Assembly: GCF_007860125.1 (NCBI RefSeq)
Contig: NZ_SJPW01000001.1
Location: 62,001-126,000 of the forward strand
DNA length: 64,000 bases
Direction: 5' to 3'
Origin: Rubripirellula tenax
GTDB taxonomy: Bacteria > Planctomycetota > Planctomycetia > Pirellulales > Pirellulaceae
Position 1 is the first letter of the stretch. Each line of letters starts with the position of its first letter. The position numbers and the translations under genes are program-made. This document shows, one piece after another, positions 8,932 through 18,469 of the stretch. The notes beneath the pieces were generated by a model, which saw nothing but the letters and a program-made list of their open reading frames with translations, did not search any database and was not told where the DNA came from.

Positions 8932-9798
8932 ATGATTTGGCTCTTTCTCTTGGCCGGTGTCTTGAACTCCGGCCAACCACTGCTCCAACCCGGCGATCGC
9001 GTCGCCATCGTCGGCGGCACTTTCGTCGAACGGATGCAGGATTCGGGTACATTTGAGGCTGAACTGCAATCACGTCGGCCTGAGTGGAAGTTGTCATTTC
9101 GTAACCTGGGCTGGTCGGGCGACGACGTTCACGGGATCGCCCGAAAACGGTTCGACGGCCCTGAGGAAGGTTACCAACGGATTTTGGCCGACGTTGAAAC
9201 CGCTGATCCGACGGTCGTGCTGGTCGCGTACGGCGCTAGCGAAGCGAGTGACGGCGCGGCGGCCGTCGAGCGTTTCGAAGCGGGACTGATGCGATTGGTC
9301 GGCGATTTGCGAAGCAGCGGAAACAAGGGCAGGCGTGTGATCCTGGTTGCACCGGTGGCGACGCCCGGTTATCGATCGGCTGAGTACACCAAGTCTGTCG
9401 AACGAATCCGTGCGGTCATCGCCAAAGTAGCCAAACAAACCGATACACCGGAGCTTGCCGTGGATTGGAAACCGTCGCCGGGCGAAGTCACGCACGACGG
9501 GCTGGTGCCGAATTCGGTTGGCTACCAGACGTTGGCAACTCGTTTGGCCGATCGACTGGTGGGACCGACCGGCGGTGCACCTCGCGGCGGCGACGGCGAT
9601 CGGCTGGCTGCGGCGGTGGTCGCGAAGGACGAATTGTTCTTCCACCGTTACCGACCCCAGAACGAAACCTACCTGATGCTGTTTCGAAAGCATGAACAGG
9701 GAAACAACGCGGCGGAGATCCCCCGTTTCGACCCGCTCATCCAGGCTGCCGACGGACGAATTTGGGCGACGGCCAGAGCTTTGAAAACGGATCGCTGA
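8932..9798 (+). CDS. SGNH/GDSL-hydrolase-like protein lacking catalytic residues
   Basis: A 288-residue protein starting with a short hydrophobic leader (MIWLFLLAGVLNSG), so probably exported or membrane-attached. The fold reads as SGNH: block I around residue 28 (VGGTFVERM), then FRNLGWSGDDV, and block V near residues 187-199 (HDGLVPNSVGYQTLA). In active enzymes block I has GDS and block V has DxxH. Here these read GGT and DGLVPN, so the nucleophile and histidine appear to be missing. In this phylum such domains usually sit at the front of large heme-binding proteins; here the domain stands alone. Confidence 0.65.
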   Translation: MIWLFLLAGVLNSGQPLLQPGDRVAIVGGTFVERMQDSGTFEAELQSRRPEWKLSFRNLGWSGDDVHGIARKRFDGPEEGYQRILADVETADPTVVLVAYGASEASDGAAAVERFEAGLMRLVGDLRSSGNKGRRVILVAPVATPGYRSAEYTKSVERIRAVIAKVAKQTDTPELAVDWKPSPGEVTHDGLVPNSVGYQTLATRLADRLVGPTGGAPRGGDGDRLAAAVVAKDELFFHRYRPQNETYLMLFRKHEQGNNAAEIPRFDPLIQAADGRIWATARALKTDR

Positions 9799-9976
9799 GC
9801 CGGGAATTTGGCCGGGATAGATTTGGCGACAGAGGGGGATTTCGAACTTGGGTTGGCCGAACGGGGCGATTCTGACCCCGTTATTGCCAGCGATCGTCCC
9901 CCGGCGTACCCTTTTCCGTTTCCGCTACGGGTCTGTGGCGGCATTTCAGTAGTGTTTGCCAGCGGGAGCGTACGCG

Positions 9977-11302
9977 GTGTCAGGAACATGTGTGATCGGC
10001 CTTCAGTGGGGCGACGAGGCCAAAGGGAAACTCGTCGATCTGCTTGCCCCCCAATTTGATCTGGTCGTCCGCTACCAAGGTGGCGCCAACGCGGGGCACA
10101 CCGTCGTCGCAGGCAGCGAAACGTACAAACTGCACCATATCCCCAGCGGGATCCTGCACCCCGAAGTCCAAAACCTGATCACGCCCGGCGTCGTCATCAA
10201 CCCGACCACGATGTTGGACGAAATCGATGGGCTGGCCAAACGCGACGTGAACTGTCGCGAGAATCTGCGTATCAGCGAACGCGCCCACTTGGTCATGCCT
10301 TGGCACATGGCCGAAGACAAATTCATCAACGCGACCAAGATGAAGGGCGAATCGATCGGGACCACCAACCGCGGCATCGGCCCCTGCTATCGTGACAAGG
10401 TCGGTCGAACGTACGCGATTCGCATGTCGGATCTGATTCAACCCAATCGCGACGAACGCATCGGCACCGTTGCCGAACAAAAGCTGGCACTGTTAAGCGA
10501 CATGGGCGCACCGGCCGATGACTTGGCGTCGATCGCGCCCGATAAAGTCGTCGCGTTGGCGGCCGGGTGGGCCGACCGTTTGCACGACATGATCGGCGAC
10601 ACGACGGACTTTTTGTTGGACGCTTGCGAAGCCAATAAACGAATCCTGTTCGAAGGCGCCCAAGGCGCTCTGTTAGATATCGATCACGGTACGTTCCCGT
10701 TCGTGACCAGCAGCAACAGCAGTGGAGTCGGCGTTTGTGCGGGCGCCGGCGTGCCGCCACGCTGGATCAACCACACGCTAGGCGTTTGCAAGGCATACAG
10801 CACACGCGTCGGCGGCGGACCATTTCCGACAGAACTCGAAAATGAGACCGGCGAGAAAATCCGCAAGCTCGGAAACGAGTTCGGCACAACGACGGGTCGT
10901 CCGCGCCGCTGCGGTTGGTTCGACGCTGTCGCCGTTCGCTACACCGCTCGGCTCAGCGGTGTGACTCGGCTGGCCCTGATGATGATGGACGTGCTGGCCC
11001 ACTTCGACGAATTGCAAGTTTGCGTCGCTTACGAACTGGACGGCAAACGCATCGATCGCTTGCCCGCGCACGCTGACCAACTGCGTCGTTGCAAGCCGAT
11101 TTTGGAAACGATCCCCGGGTGGAATCAACCGGTCGATGATGTTCGCCGGGTCGAAGACTTCCCGCAAGGCGCGCTCGACTACGTCGCTCGCATCGAAGAA
11201 TTGGTGGGCGTTCCCGTGGGCGTGCTCAGCGTCGGTCCCGACCGGGCTCAAACGATCTTCACCGAGGCGGCTGCCGAGCTGCAGCTGAATCCGATTGCTT
11301 GA
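9977..11302 (+). CDS. purA: Adenylosuccinate synthase
   Basis: A 441-residue enzyme that joins IMP and aspartate using GTP in AMP synthesis. It begins [22 protein letters not shown], with the catalytic aspartate and P-loop-like [52 protein letters not shown] and the [11 protein letters not shown] motif are all intact. I place the start at the GTG at 9977 because GGGAG (9964-9968) lies 8 nt before it and similarity starts there; a TTG at 9956 would add seven residues. uppS follows after 13 bp. Confidence 0.96.
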   Translation: MSGTCVIGLQWGDEAKGKLVDLLAPQFDLVVRYQGGANAGHTVVAGSETYKLHHIPSGILHPEVQNLITPGVVINPTTMLDEIDGLAKRDVNCRENLRISERAHLVMPWHMAEDKFINATKMKGESIGTTNRGIGPCYRDKVGRTYAIRMSDLIQPNRDERIGTVAEQKLALLSDMGAPADDLASIAPDKVVALAAGWADRLHDMIGDTTDFLLDACEANKRILFEGAQGALLDIDHGTFPFVTSSNSSGVGVCAGAGVPPRWINHTLGVCKAYSTRVGGGPFPTELENETGEKIRKLGNEFGTTTGRPRRCGWFDAVAVRYTARLSGVTRLALMMMDVLAHFDELQVCVAYELDGKRIDRLPAHADQLRRCKPILETIPGWNQPVDDVRRVEDFPQGALDYVARIEELVGVPVGVLSVGPDRAQTIFTEAAAELQLNPIA

Positions 11303-11315
11303 CGATTGACTAACG

Positions 11316-12074
11316 ATGGGTGAACCAGATTCAAAAGTCGATCGTTTGGAGGACATACCGCACGCGGAACGTCCGCGGCACATCGCGATCATCATGGATG
11401 GCAACGGGCGATGGGCCACCGCGCGCGGTTTGCCACGCATCGAAGGACACCGCCGCGGCGTCAACACGGTCCGCATGATTAGCGAAGCGTGCACCGAAAT
11501 CGGTGTCGAGGCGGTGACCCTGTACTGCTTGTCCAGTGAAAATTGGAAGCGGCCACAAGCGGAACTCGACTTTCTGATGCACCTGTTGGAACAGTATCTG
11601 ATCGAAGAACGTCGAACGATCATGGACCAAGGCTTACGTTTGAAAGTGATCGGACGCCGCGACCGATTGCCACCGGCGGTGATCGAAGAAATGGATCGAA
11701 CATTGCAGATGTCCGCGTCCAACCCGGGCACACAACTGGTGTTGGCGATCGACTATGGCGGACGAGACGAGATCACACGGGCCGCTCGCGAACTTGCCGT
11801 CGATGTCGCATCGGGAAAGATCACCGCGGATTCGATCGACGAAGAAACGTTTGCCAACAGGCTCTCTACCGTGGGACTACCCGAGATCGACTTGATGATT
11901 CGAACGGGTGGTGACATGCGGGTCAGCAATTTTTTGCTTTGGCAAATCAGTTACGCCGAACTGTTCGTTACCGAAACCTGTTGGCCGGAATTTTCGCGAG
12001 CTGATTTTCTGGCTTCGATCCGACACTTCAAAACAAGACAACGTCGCTTCGGCGGACTGAACGTGAATGAGTGA
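11316..12074 (+). CDS. uppS: Isoprenyl transferase (undecaprenyl diphosphate synthase)
   Basis: A 252-residue cis-prenyltransferase. The catalytic motif HIAIIMDGNGRWA is near residue 22, followed by GHRRGVNTVR, the SSENWKRP region, and the C-terminal DLMIRTGGDMRVSNFLLWQ. It condenses isopentenyl diphosphate onto farnesyl diphosphate to give the lipid carrier for cell-wall and polysaccharide assembly. It lies between purA (13 bp upstream) and cdsA (37 bp downstream); the uppS-cdsA pairing is common in bacteria. Confidence 0.96.
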   Translation: MGEPDSKVDRLEDIPHAERPRHIAIIMDGNGRWATARGLPRIEGHRRGVNTVRMISEACTEIGVEAVTLYCLSSENWKRPQAELDFLMHLLEQYLIEERRTIMDQGLRLKVIGRRDRLPPAVIEEMDRTLQMSASNPGTQLVLAIDYGGRDEITRAARELAVDVASGKITADSIDEETFANRLSTVGLPEIDLMIRTGGDMRVSNFLLWQISYAELFVTETCWPEFSRADFLASIRHFKTRQRRFGGLNVNE

Positions 12075-12111
12075 ATACCACGCCGGCGCAGTACACCGAG
12101 GATGAATCGTT

Positions 12112-13056
12112 TTGTTAGTTGACCGACTTCGTTCGTCCGCGATTCTGCTTAGCGTCGTGGCGCTGTTGATTTACCTGGACGCGAATCACTCGCGAGTTGG
12201 CGCCGAAGGACTTTGGTTGCTGCCGCTGCTGTTTTTCTTTTCGCTCGGCACGGCCCACGACATGTGTGGACTGCTAACGAAGTCGAATCATCCAATCGCA
12301 AAACCCGATGTCATGATTGCCACGGCGTTAGTGACCGTGTCGGCGGCGATTCCATTGGCGTGGCCGTTGTTCGGATCGGTGTATCCGGCGACTTGCCCCA
12401 TCGGACGCCTAGGCTGGATCGTTATCGCAGGTGTCGGCGCGACGTTCGTCATCTTGATGCGCGAGATGAATCGTTACGCGAAAGGCGAATCGAAGATAAT
12501 TGAGCGAACGAATGCGGCCGTGTTCGTGTCGCTGTATGTCGGATTGCCAATGGCGTTGTTGGTGTCGCTTCGAACGATGGGCGACGGCAACTGGGGATTG
12601 GCAGCCCTGATCACGATGATCGCGACAACAAAGTCGGCAGACGCGGGCGCCTATTTCAGCGGCAAGGCATTTGGGAAGCACAAATTGGTGCCCCGGCTCA
12701 GCCCCGGAAAAACGCGTGAGGGTGCCGTCGGTGGCATCGTGATCGCTACGATCGTTGCGTTTGCCTGTTTGACCTGGCTTTTTCCCCTGATTGCGGGATC
12801 GTCTACCGGACCGGTTTTGTCGCCGTCCATCCCCGGACTGGACATGCCCATTTTCGGTGCCCTGTTGCTGGGTCCGCTGCTGGCGATCGCAGGAATGATC
12901 GGCGATTTAGCCGAATCGTTGATCAAGCGGGCCACCGGTGCGAAAGACAGCGGTGGACTGCTGCCGGGCCTGGGAGGCGTCTGGGACGTGACGGATTCGC
13001 TGATTTCGGCGGTTATGCCGGCGTTTTTGTGCTTTGCTGCAGGCGTCGGAAGTTGA
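12112..13056 (+). CDS. cdsA: Phosphatidate cytidylyltransferase
   Basis: A 314-residue membrane protein with about eight hydrophobic segments. The CDP-diglyceride synthetase signature lies at the C-terminal end (GDLAESLIKRATGAKDSGGLLPGLGGVWDVTDS, seen in parts). It makes CDP-diacylglycerol from phosphatidic acid and CTP at the inner membrane. The start is the TTG at 12112, supported by GAGGAT (12098-12103) about 8 nt upstream. It follows uppS closely, linking lipid-carrier and phospholipid synthesis. Confidence 0.94.
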   Translation: MLVDRLRSSAILLSVVALLIYLDANHSRVGAEGLWLLPLLFFFSLGTAHDMCGLLTKSNHPIAKPDVMIATALVTVSAAIPLAWPLFGSVYPATCPIGRLGWIVIAGVGATFVILMREMNRYAKGESKIIERTNAAVFVSLYVGLPMALLVSLRTMGDGNWGLAALITMIATTKSADAGAYFSGKAFGKHKLVPRLSPGKTREGAVGGIVIATIVAFACLTWLFPLIAGSSTGPVLSPSIPGLDMPIFGALLLGPLLAIAGMIGDLAESLIKRATGAKDSGGLLPGLGGVWDVTDSLISAVMPAFLCFAAGVGS

Positions 13057-13142
13057 GTAGAGTTCGGCAACCAGCAATCTGCCGTTCCGCGTGTGTACAA
13101 TTCACTGTTACGTCTGAACAAAAACTCCCCATCGGGCGACTC

Positions 13143-14123
13143 ATGACCGAAGCGACGCTTTCGATCACCGATCCAAGCGAAATCCTGACCCTGTTTGGGC
13201 CCCGCGACCAACACCTCCGCAAACTTCGGCGGCTGTTCGACGTCAGCATCACCCAGCGCAACGGCCAGGTTCTGATTGCGGGCGAGGAAACAGGTGTCCA
13301 GCGGGCAACGCGGACGCTGGAAAAACTTCGGCACCTCTCGCGGAAACAGGGCGAACTATCCGCCGGCGACGTCAACAAGGCGGCGATGGAAGAAGGCGCG
13401 ATCATCGAAGGCAAGGTCGAATCGGGCCCCATCGGGGAGGAGATCCAAATCCAGCATGCCGGTCGCCGTATCAAACCGCGAACCCGAGGCCAGGCGACAT
13501 ACGTCGACGCAATCCGGGCACATGATTTGACGTTCGCAACAGGACCCGCCGGTTGCGGAAAGACCTATTTGGCCGTCGCGATGGCGGTGGAAGCCCTGCG
13601 ATCCGGGTCGATTCGCAAAATCGTACTGGTTCGTCCGGCCGTCGAAGCGGGCGAATCGCTTGGTTTTTTACCAGGCGATTTGCGAGCCAAGTTGAACCCG
13701 TACCTGCGTCCGTTGATGGACGCACTGGGCGAGATGGTCGACTACAATCAGGCTCGCAGTTTGATGGAAGAAGACGTCATCGAAGTCATTCCACTTGCCT
13801 ACATGCGTGGGCGGACGCTCAACGACGCCTTCATCATCTTGGACGAAGCCCAGAACACGACCGTTGCACAAATGAAAATGTTCCTGACCCGAATGGGCGA
13901 ACACAGCAAAATGGTGGTCAGCGGTGACGCAACCCAATTGGATTTGCCGCGCGGTGTGACCAGTGGGTTGCACGATGCGATCCGCCGGCTTTCCAATATC
14001 GACGCGATCGGTATCGTAGCCCTGCAGGCCAGCGACATTGTCAGGCACAAATTGGTCCAACAGATCGTCGCCGCCTATGATGGCGACGACTTTTCCGGCG
14101 ATAACTCGCGTAAAGGAAATTAA
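13143..14123 (+). CDS. phoH: PhoH family protein (PhoH-like ATPase)
   Basis: A 326-residue protein with an N-terminal KH-like region (residues 1-90) and a PhoH ATPase domain. The P-loop is TGPAGCGKTYLAVAMAV, with LVRPAVEAGESLGFLPGD and the Walker B motif FIILDEAQNTT. PhoH-like proteins are RNA-associated ATPases that co-occur with YbeY in RNA processing; ybeY lies two genes downstream. The ATG at 13143 opens the conserved region; the frame upstream of it is not conserved-looking. Confidence 0.95.
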   Translation: MTEATLSITDPSEILTLFGPRDQHLRKLRRLFDVSITQRNGQVLIAGEETGVQRATRTLEKLRHLSRKQGELSAGDVNKAAMEEGAIIEGKVESGPIGEEIQIQHAGRRIKPRTRGQATYVDAIRAHDLTFATGPAGCGKTYLAVAMAVEALRSGSIRKIVLVRPAVEAGESLGFLPGDLRAKLNPYLRPLMDALGEMVDYNQARSLMEEDVIEVIPLAYMRGRTLNDAFIILDEAQNTTVAQMKMFLTRMGEHSKMVVSGDATQLDLPRGVTSGLHDAIRRLSNIDAIGIVALQASDIVRHKLVQQIVAAYDGDDFSGDNSRKGN

Positions 14124-14159
14124 CACGATCGTTCGTCAATCGCGATCGAATCGACTGCC

Positions 14160-16520
14160 ATGAGCGGTGCATCTAAAAATCGAACTCGTCAAGAACGCGT
14201 TGAATCACTTGGGAAATCGAAACCCAGGTTGGTTCAATGGTGGCACGACAGCGACAAGACCGATGTTTCCACACGGGTCGGCATTGCCGTACTCGCGGGT
14301 GTCGTCCTGCTGCTTTTGTGCGAGACATGGCGTCCGCCGTTCGCGTATCGCCTGAATGCGATCCCGGCCCGCGACCTGATCAGCCGCGTGACCTTCGAGG
14401 TCCCCAACGAAAGCGAAACGAAGACCCTTCGCGATCGCAAACGCCGCGAACAGTTAGCGTTTTATCGCAACCGACCGCAACCGCTCGACCAACTTCGCGC
14501 GGCGCTCAAAGACCAATTGTTTCTGACGTTGAGCGCTCCGTCGTTCGACCAAATGAGCGAAGAAGAACGGTCGGCGTTCACACAGTTCTATATCGACGAC
14601 GAAACGGAACCCGACGACACTCCGGCGATACGGTTCTCGATGCTGAAGTCCGTGTTGGCGAGCGACCCCGAGCTGAAGACTCTCGACGATGCGATCCTGA
14701 TCGCGATGCGAGACAACTACAAATTCGGTTTGATCATGGCGCTTCAACACTTGCCCGAACAAGGCAGTCAAGAACGCATCAAGGTATACCCGGTCGGACG
14801 CCCCGACGAGGTGGAGTTTGTCGAAATCGCCGATGCGCGAATCGCCCAAGCCGGCGTTGCGCTTGCCAAGCGGTTACGCGAGCAATTCCGAACGAAGTTT
14901 CCAACCGACGATTCACAAAAAGTTGCTGGCATGATCAGCGATTGGATCGTGACGCGTCTGCCCAAATACGAAACACTGCAATACGATGACGCCCTCAGCG
15001 AAGAGGCTCGCAACAAAGCGGCCGAGTCCGTCGAACCCGTGATGACGACCTTTCGTCACGGCGAATCAAAGCTGGCCGAAGCGGGAAAGACGTTGAGCGC
15101 AAGCGAGATCGGATTGCTACGCTGCGAATGGGGCGAACTGGTCGCCAAAATGCGTTGGACCGACAAGGCCGCGCGGATCGCGGCTTACGGAGGAATGATT
15201 GCGGCGCTGTATCTGTTGTGTTCGTCGTACATTTTCTTTGTCGATGATCGGCGATTGTTGCTGGATCGAGTTCGCTTGTCTCAGTTGCTGGCCGTGATTG
15301 TTGTCACGATCGCACTGGGCTATTGGGTGTCGGGCGATCGATGGCGAGGCGAATTGGTACCGCTGGTGATGGCTTCGATCCTGACCGCAGTCGTCTATGG
15401 CCGGGAACTGGCATTGCTGCTGATGGCGGCCGCTTGCGTCAGCGTGACGTTGTTTCTTGGATCGGACTTGGCAGAGCTTGTCACCGTTTCGGCTGCTTGC
15501 ACAAGCTGCATCCTGTTACTTGGTCGCATTCGCACGCGAACTCACTTGCTTTACATCGGCGCGACATCAGCGGTTATCACCGTACTGACGGTCGTCGGCG
15601 TCGGAATCGTGACGGGACAAACGTTATCGGCCGGTTCGCCGGGCGCGGGCATCGAATCGCTTTATCGTGGTCCACAATTTGACATGGTCGTTTGGGGACT
15701 GATCCGCGAAGCGTTCTGGTCGGGGTTTTGCATTTTGGTTTCGGCCAGCGCGATGACGCCGCTGTTGCCGCTGGTCGAACGCGGCTTTGGCGTTCAAACT
15801 GACTTGAGTCTGCTGGAACTTGGTGACGCCAGCCACCCGCTGCTGCGTCGTTTGGCCCAGCGTGCCCCGGGAACCTACAACCACTCGATCAACGTCGCAT
15901 CAATCGCCGAAGCGGCTGCCGATTCGATCGGTGCCAACGGGTTGCTGGTCCGCGTCGGCGCGTACTTCCATGACATCGGCAAGATGTTCAAGCCCGAGTA
16001 CTTTATCGAAAACCAATCGGCGGGCGTGAATCAACACGATTCGTTACAGCCGGCCATGAGCACTTTGGTCATCATCGCGCACGTCAAAGACGGCGCCGAC
16101 TTGGCGCGCAGCCACAACCTGCCCGAACCGATCATCGACTTCATTGTCCAACACCACGGCACCACGCTGGTCGAATATTTCTATCGCGAAGCCGCACGTC
16201 GCAGCGAAGAAGACCCCAACGGTGAAACGGTCAACGACAAAGACTTCCGCTACCCGGGCCCCAAACCGCAAACTTTGGAAGCCGCCGTGATGATGCTGGC
16301 CGACACCGTTGAAAGTGCCAGCCGCACCTTGGTCGATCCGACGCCGTCGAGAATCCAAAACTTGGTGGAAGCGATTTCGAACAAGAAAATGAGCGATGGC
16401 CAATTCGACGAATGCGGATTGACCTTCAAACAGCTCGACCGCATCCGCCGATCTCTCGTCAAATCTCTTACCGCGATCTATCACGCACGTGTCAAATACC
16501 CCGGACAGCAATCGGCTTGA
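14160..16520 (+). CDS. 7TM-HD phosphohydrolase, PgpH/YqfF-like cyclic-di-AMP phosphodiesterase
   Basis: A 786-residue membrane protein. One N-terminal membrane segment (about residues 41-58) is followed by a large extracytoplasmic 7TMR-HDED-like region to about residue 340. A seven-helix membrane block spans roughly residues 340-545, and a cytoplasmic HD domain follows, with the NHSINVA histidine near 574 and the HDIGK pair near 604. The PgpH group degrades cyclic di-AMP. The arrangement phoH-pgpH-ybeY is conserved in many bacteria, which supports the call. It overlaps the probable ybeY start by 32 bp. Confidence 0.9.
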   Translation: MSGASKNRTRQERVESLGKSKPRLVQWWHDSDKTDVSTRVGIAVLAGVVLLLLCETWRPPFAYRLNAIPARDLISRVTFEVPNESETKTLRDRKRREQLAFYRNRPQPLDQLRAALKDQLFLTLSAPSFDQMSEEERSAFTQFYIDDETEPDDTPAIRFSMLKSVLASDPELKTLDDAILIAMRDNYKFGLIMALQHLPEQGSQERIKVYPVGRPDEVEFVEIADARIAQAGVALAKRLREQFRTKFPTDDSQKVAGMISDWIVTRLPKYETLQYDDALSEEARNKAAESVEPVMTTFRHGESKLAEAGKTLSASEIGLLRCEWGELVAKMRWTDKAARIAAYGGMIAALYLLCSSYIFFVDDRRLLLDRVRLSQLLAVIVVTIALGYWVSGDRWRGELVPLVMASILTAVVYGRELALLLMAAACVSVTLFLGSDLAELVTVSAACTSCILLLGRIRTRTHLLYIGATSAVITVLTVVGVGIVTGQTLSAGSPGAGIESLYRGPQFDMVVWGLIREAFWSGFCILVSASAMTPLLPLVERGFGVQTDLSLLELGDASHPLLRRLAQRAPGTYNHSINVASIAEAAADSIGANGLLVRVGAYFHDIGKMFKPEYFIENQSAGVNQHDSLQPAMSTLVIIAHVKDGADLARSHNLPEPIIDFIVQHHGTTLVEYFYREAARRSEEDPNGETVNDKDFRYPGPKPQTLEAAVMMLADTVESASRTLVDPTPSRIQNLVEAISNKKMSDGQFDECGLTFKQLDRIRRSLVKSLTAIYHARVKYPGQQSA

Positions 16521-17052
16521 TGCCGACCCCGACGAGATGGCGCCGTCCCCGGACGGCCCCCCTTCGTCGATCGAAGTCGAAATCAACGTCGATGCGAACA
16601 TCGATCGTGCCATCAACCACCGCGCCATTTCCGCAGCGGTCATTGCGGCCGCAGATTCTCGCGGTTTTCGCGCCGGCCAAATTGGCGTCCGCGTCACCGA
16701 CGACCCCACGATCCGGCAAATCAACGACAAACACCTGGGTCACGACTACGCGACCGACGTGATCAGTTTCGGTTACTCGGCTGACTTGCCCGTGATCGAA
16801 GGCGAATTGATCGTCAGCATCGACACGGCGATCGAGAGAGCCCGCGAATTGGCATGGCCGACAGAACACGAGTTGCTGTTGTATGTCGTCCATGGAACCC
16901 TTCACATTTGTGGGATGGACGATCACGACAATGCTGATCGCGCGGCAATGCGACGGGCCGAAGCCGATGTGATGACGCGACTGGGCATCGACGAGATTCA
17001 TCGCTGCGGCGCCGACATGGATGCGAGCACTCGTACGGAGTCGCGATCTTGA
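16489..17052 (+). CDS. ybeY: Endoribonuclease YbeY (rRNA maturation factor)
   Basis: A 187-residue protein with the YbeY zinc motif HGTLHICGMDDH near the C terminus, preceded by INDKHLGHDYATDVISF and GELIVSIDTA. YbeY is a metal-dependent endoribonuclease for 16S rRNA maturation and ribosome quality control. The frame opens at the GTG at 16489, overlapping the end of the HD gene; an ATG at 16537, just after that gene's stop, would leave 171 residues and is equally possible. The C-terminal stop overlaps the next start. Confidence 0.93.
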   Translation: MSNTPDSNRLDADPDEMAPSPDGPPSSIEVEINVDANIDRAINHRAISAAVIAAADSRGFRAGQIGVRVTDDPTIRQINDKHLGHDYATDVISFGYSADLPVIEGELIVSIDTAIERARELAWPTEHELLLYVVHGTLHICGMDDHDNADRAAMRRAEADVMTRLGIDEIHRCGADMDASTRTESRS

Positions 17053-18338
17053 TCGGTATCATGCAGTGGTGGGCGATGTCGGCGATCGGATTCGCGCTCA
17101 GCAGCGTCGGCGGATTGGGCGGTGAACTGCTCGATCGGTTTGCCGGTCGGTCACTCGAAATCTATTGCCGGCTGAAGAAAAACCGTGATCGGTTCGGTGA
17201 CGTGCTCGACCACCAAGACGCCGCCATCGATGGCAGTGCCTATTTGCGAATGATGGGCACGGTGCTGTTTTTGGTCTGCGGCACCGGCGCTGTGTTCGCG
17301 TCGCCCGACGGTGTGACGCTTTCAAGATTGGCAACGTGGACCGCCAGCGCGGGCGGATTGATGATGTTGATCCATGTTTGGATCCCCAATTCCGTCACGC
17401 GATTCGCATCGACTCCGGTGCTGTATCACACATGGCCGTTTTGGCGCGGACTGTCGGTGTTGATGCATCCGCTTTCGTTGCCGGGCCAATTGCTGGACTT
17501 GGTTGCCAGACGTTTGATGGGAACCGCTGAAAATGAAGACGAGGACGAAGAACAACTCGAAGACGAAATCCGCACGATCGTCACCGCGGGTACCCGCGAA
17601 GGTTACTTCGGCCCCGGTATTCGCGAGATGATCCAAGGCGTGATGACGCTTCACGAGGATACGGTCGGTCACATCATGACCCAACGTGGCGACGTGGATG
17701 CGATTGACGTGCATTGGGGATGGGACCGAGTACTGGGCGGCATCGTCGAAGCCGGGCGCACAAGGTTTCCCGTTTTCGAGGGCACACTTGATAACGTTGT
17801 CGGGATTCTTTACGTCAAAGACCTGCTTCCTTTCTTGGTCGATGGATCAACGCCCGAAAAACAATTGACCGAGATCATTCGGCGACCGTGGACCGTGCCA
17901 GACAACCGCAGCGTCGAATCGATTTTGCGAGAATTCTTGCACAGCCGTTCTCACATGGCGATCGTCGTCGACGAATTCGGACAAACCGCCGGTGTCGTCA
18001 CCATCGAGGACGCGCTCGAGGAAATCGTTGGCGAGATCGTCGATGAGTCCGACGAAGACGAAGAATTCGGAATTGTCTTGGTCGATGAAGAAACGGTGGA
18101 GGTCGATGGCCGAGTCATGATCGACGATCTGAACGAAACAACGGCCTGGGATTTACCCGAAAGCGACGACTATGAAACCGTGGCTGGATTCGTGCTGTTT
18201 CACTTTGGTGCCATCCCCGAAGAGGGGCAAAGGATGACAATCGACGACGTCGAGATCGAAATTTTGAAAGCCACGAATCGAAAAATCGAATCGATGCGGA
18301 TCCGATTGCTCGGCGGCGAAAACCAAAAAGTCGGGTAA
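17049..18338 (+). CDS. CNNM/CorC-HlyC family protein with CBS domains
   Basis: A 429-residue protein. N-terminal membrane segments (about residues 6-20 and 70-110) give a reduced CNNM-like region, which is followed by an acidic linker (ENEDEDEEQLEDE). Two CBS domains lie at about 195-310 (including GRTRFPVFEGTLDNVVGILYVKDLL in parts and MAIVVDEFGQTAGVVTIED), and a CorC_HlyC domain at about 345-425. The family is linked to magnesium or cobalt efflux and to ribosome-related functions next to ybeY. The start is TTG 17049, overlapping the ybeY stop; an ATG at 17061 is an alternative. Confidence 0.88.
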   Translation: MIGIMQWWAMSAIGFALSSVGGLGGELLDRFAGRSLEIYCRLKKNRDRFGDVLDHQDAAIDGSAYLRMMGTVLFLVCGTGAVFASPDGVTLSRLATWTASAGGLMMLIHVWIPNSVTRFASTPVLYHTWPFWRGLSVLMHPLSLPGQLLDLVARRLMGTAENEDEDEEQLEDEIRTIVTAGTREGYFGPGIREMIQGVMTLHEDTVGHIMTQRGDVDAIDVHWGWDRVLGGIVEAGRTRFPVFEGTLDNVVGILYVKDLLPFLVDGSTPEKQLTEIIRRPWTVPDNRSVESILREFLHSRSHMAIVVDEFGQTAGVVTIEDALEEIVGEIVDESDEDEEFGIVLVDEETVEVDGRVMIDDLNETTAWDLPESDDYETVAGFVLFHFGAIPEEGQRMTIDDVEIEILKATNRKIESMRIRLLGGENQKVG

Positions 18339-18469
18339 ACTAACGCCGACTCGCGCCGCTGCCCGCGTTTTACCCAGTCTGATTGTGGCTCGCTAGCCGC
18401 ACCGCTAAACTGTTTTCAGGCGGAAAGTGACGCAAATACACTCTGAAATATGATTCTCTGGAAACCCGA

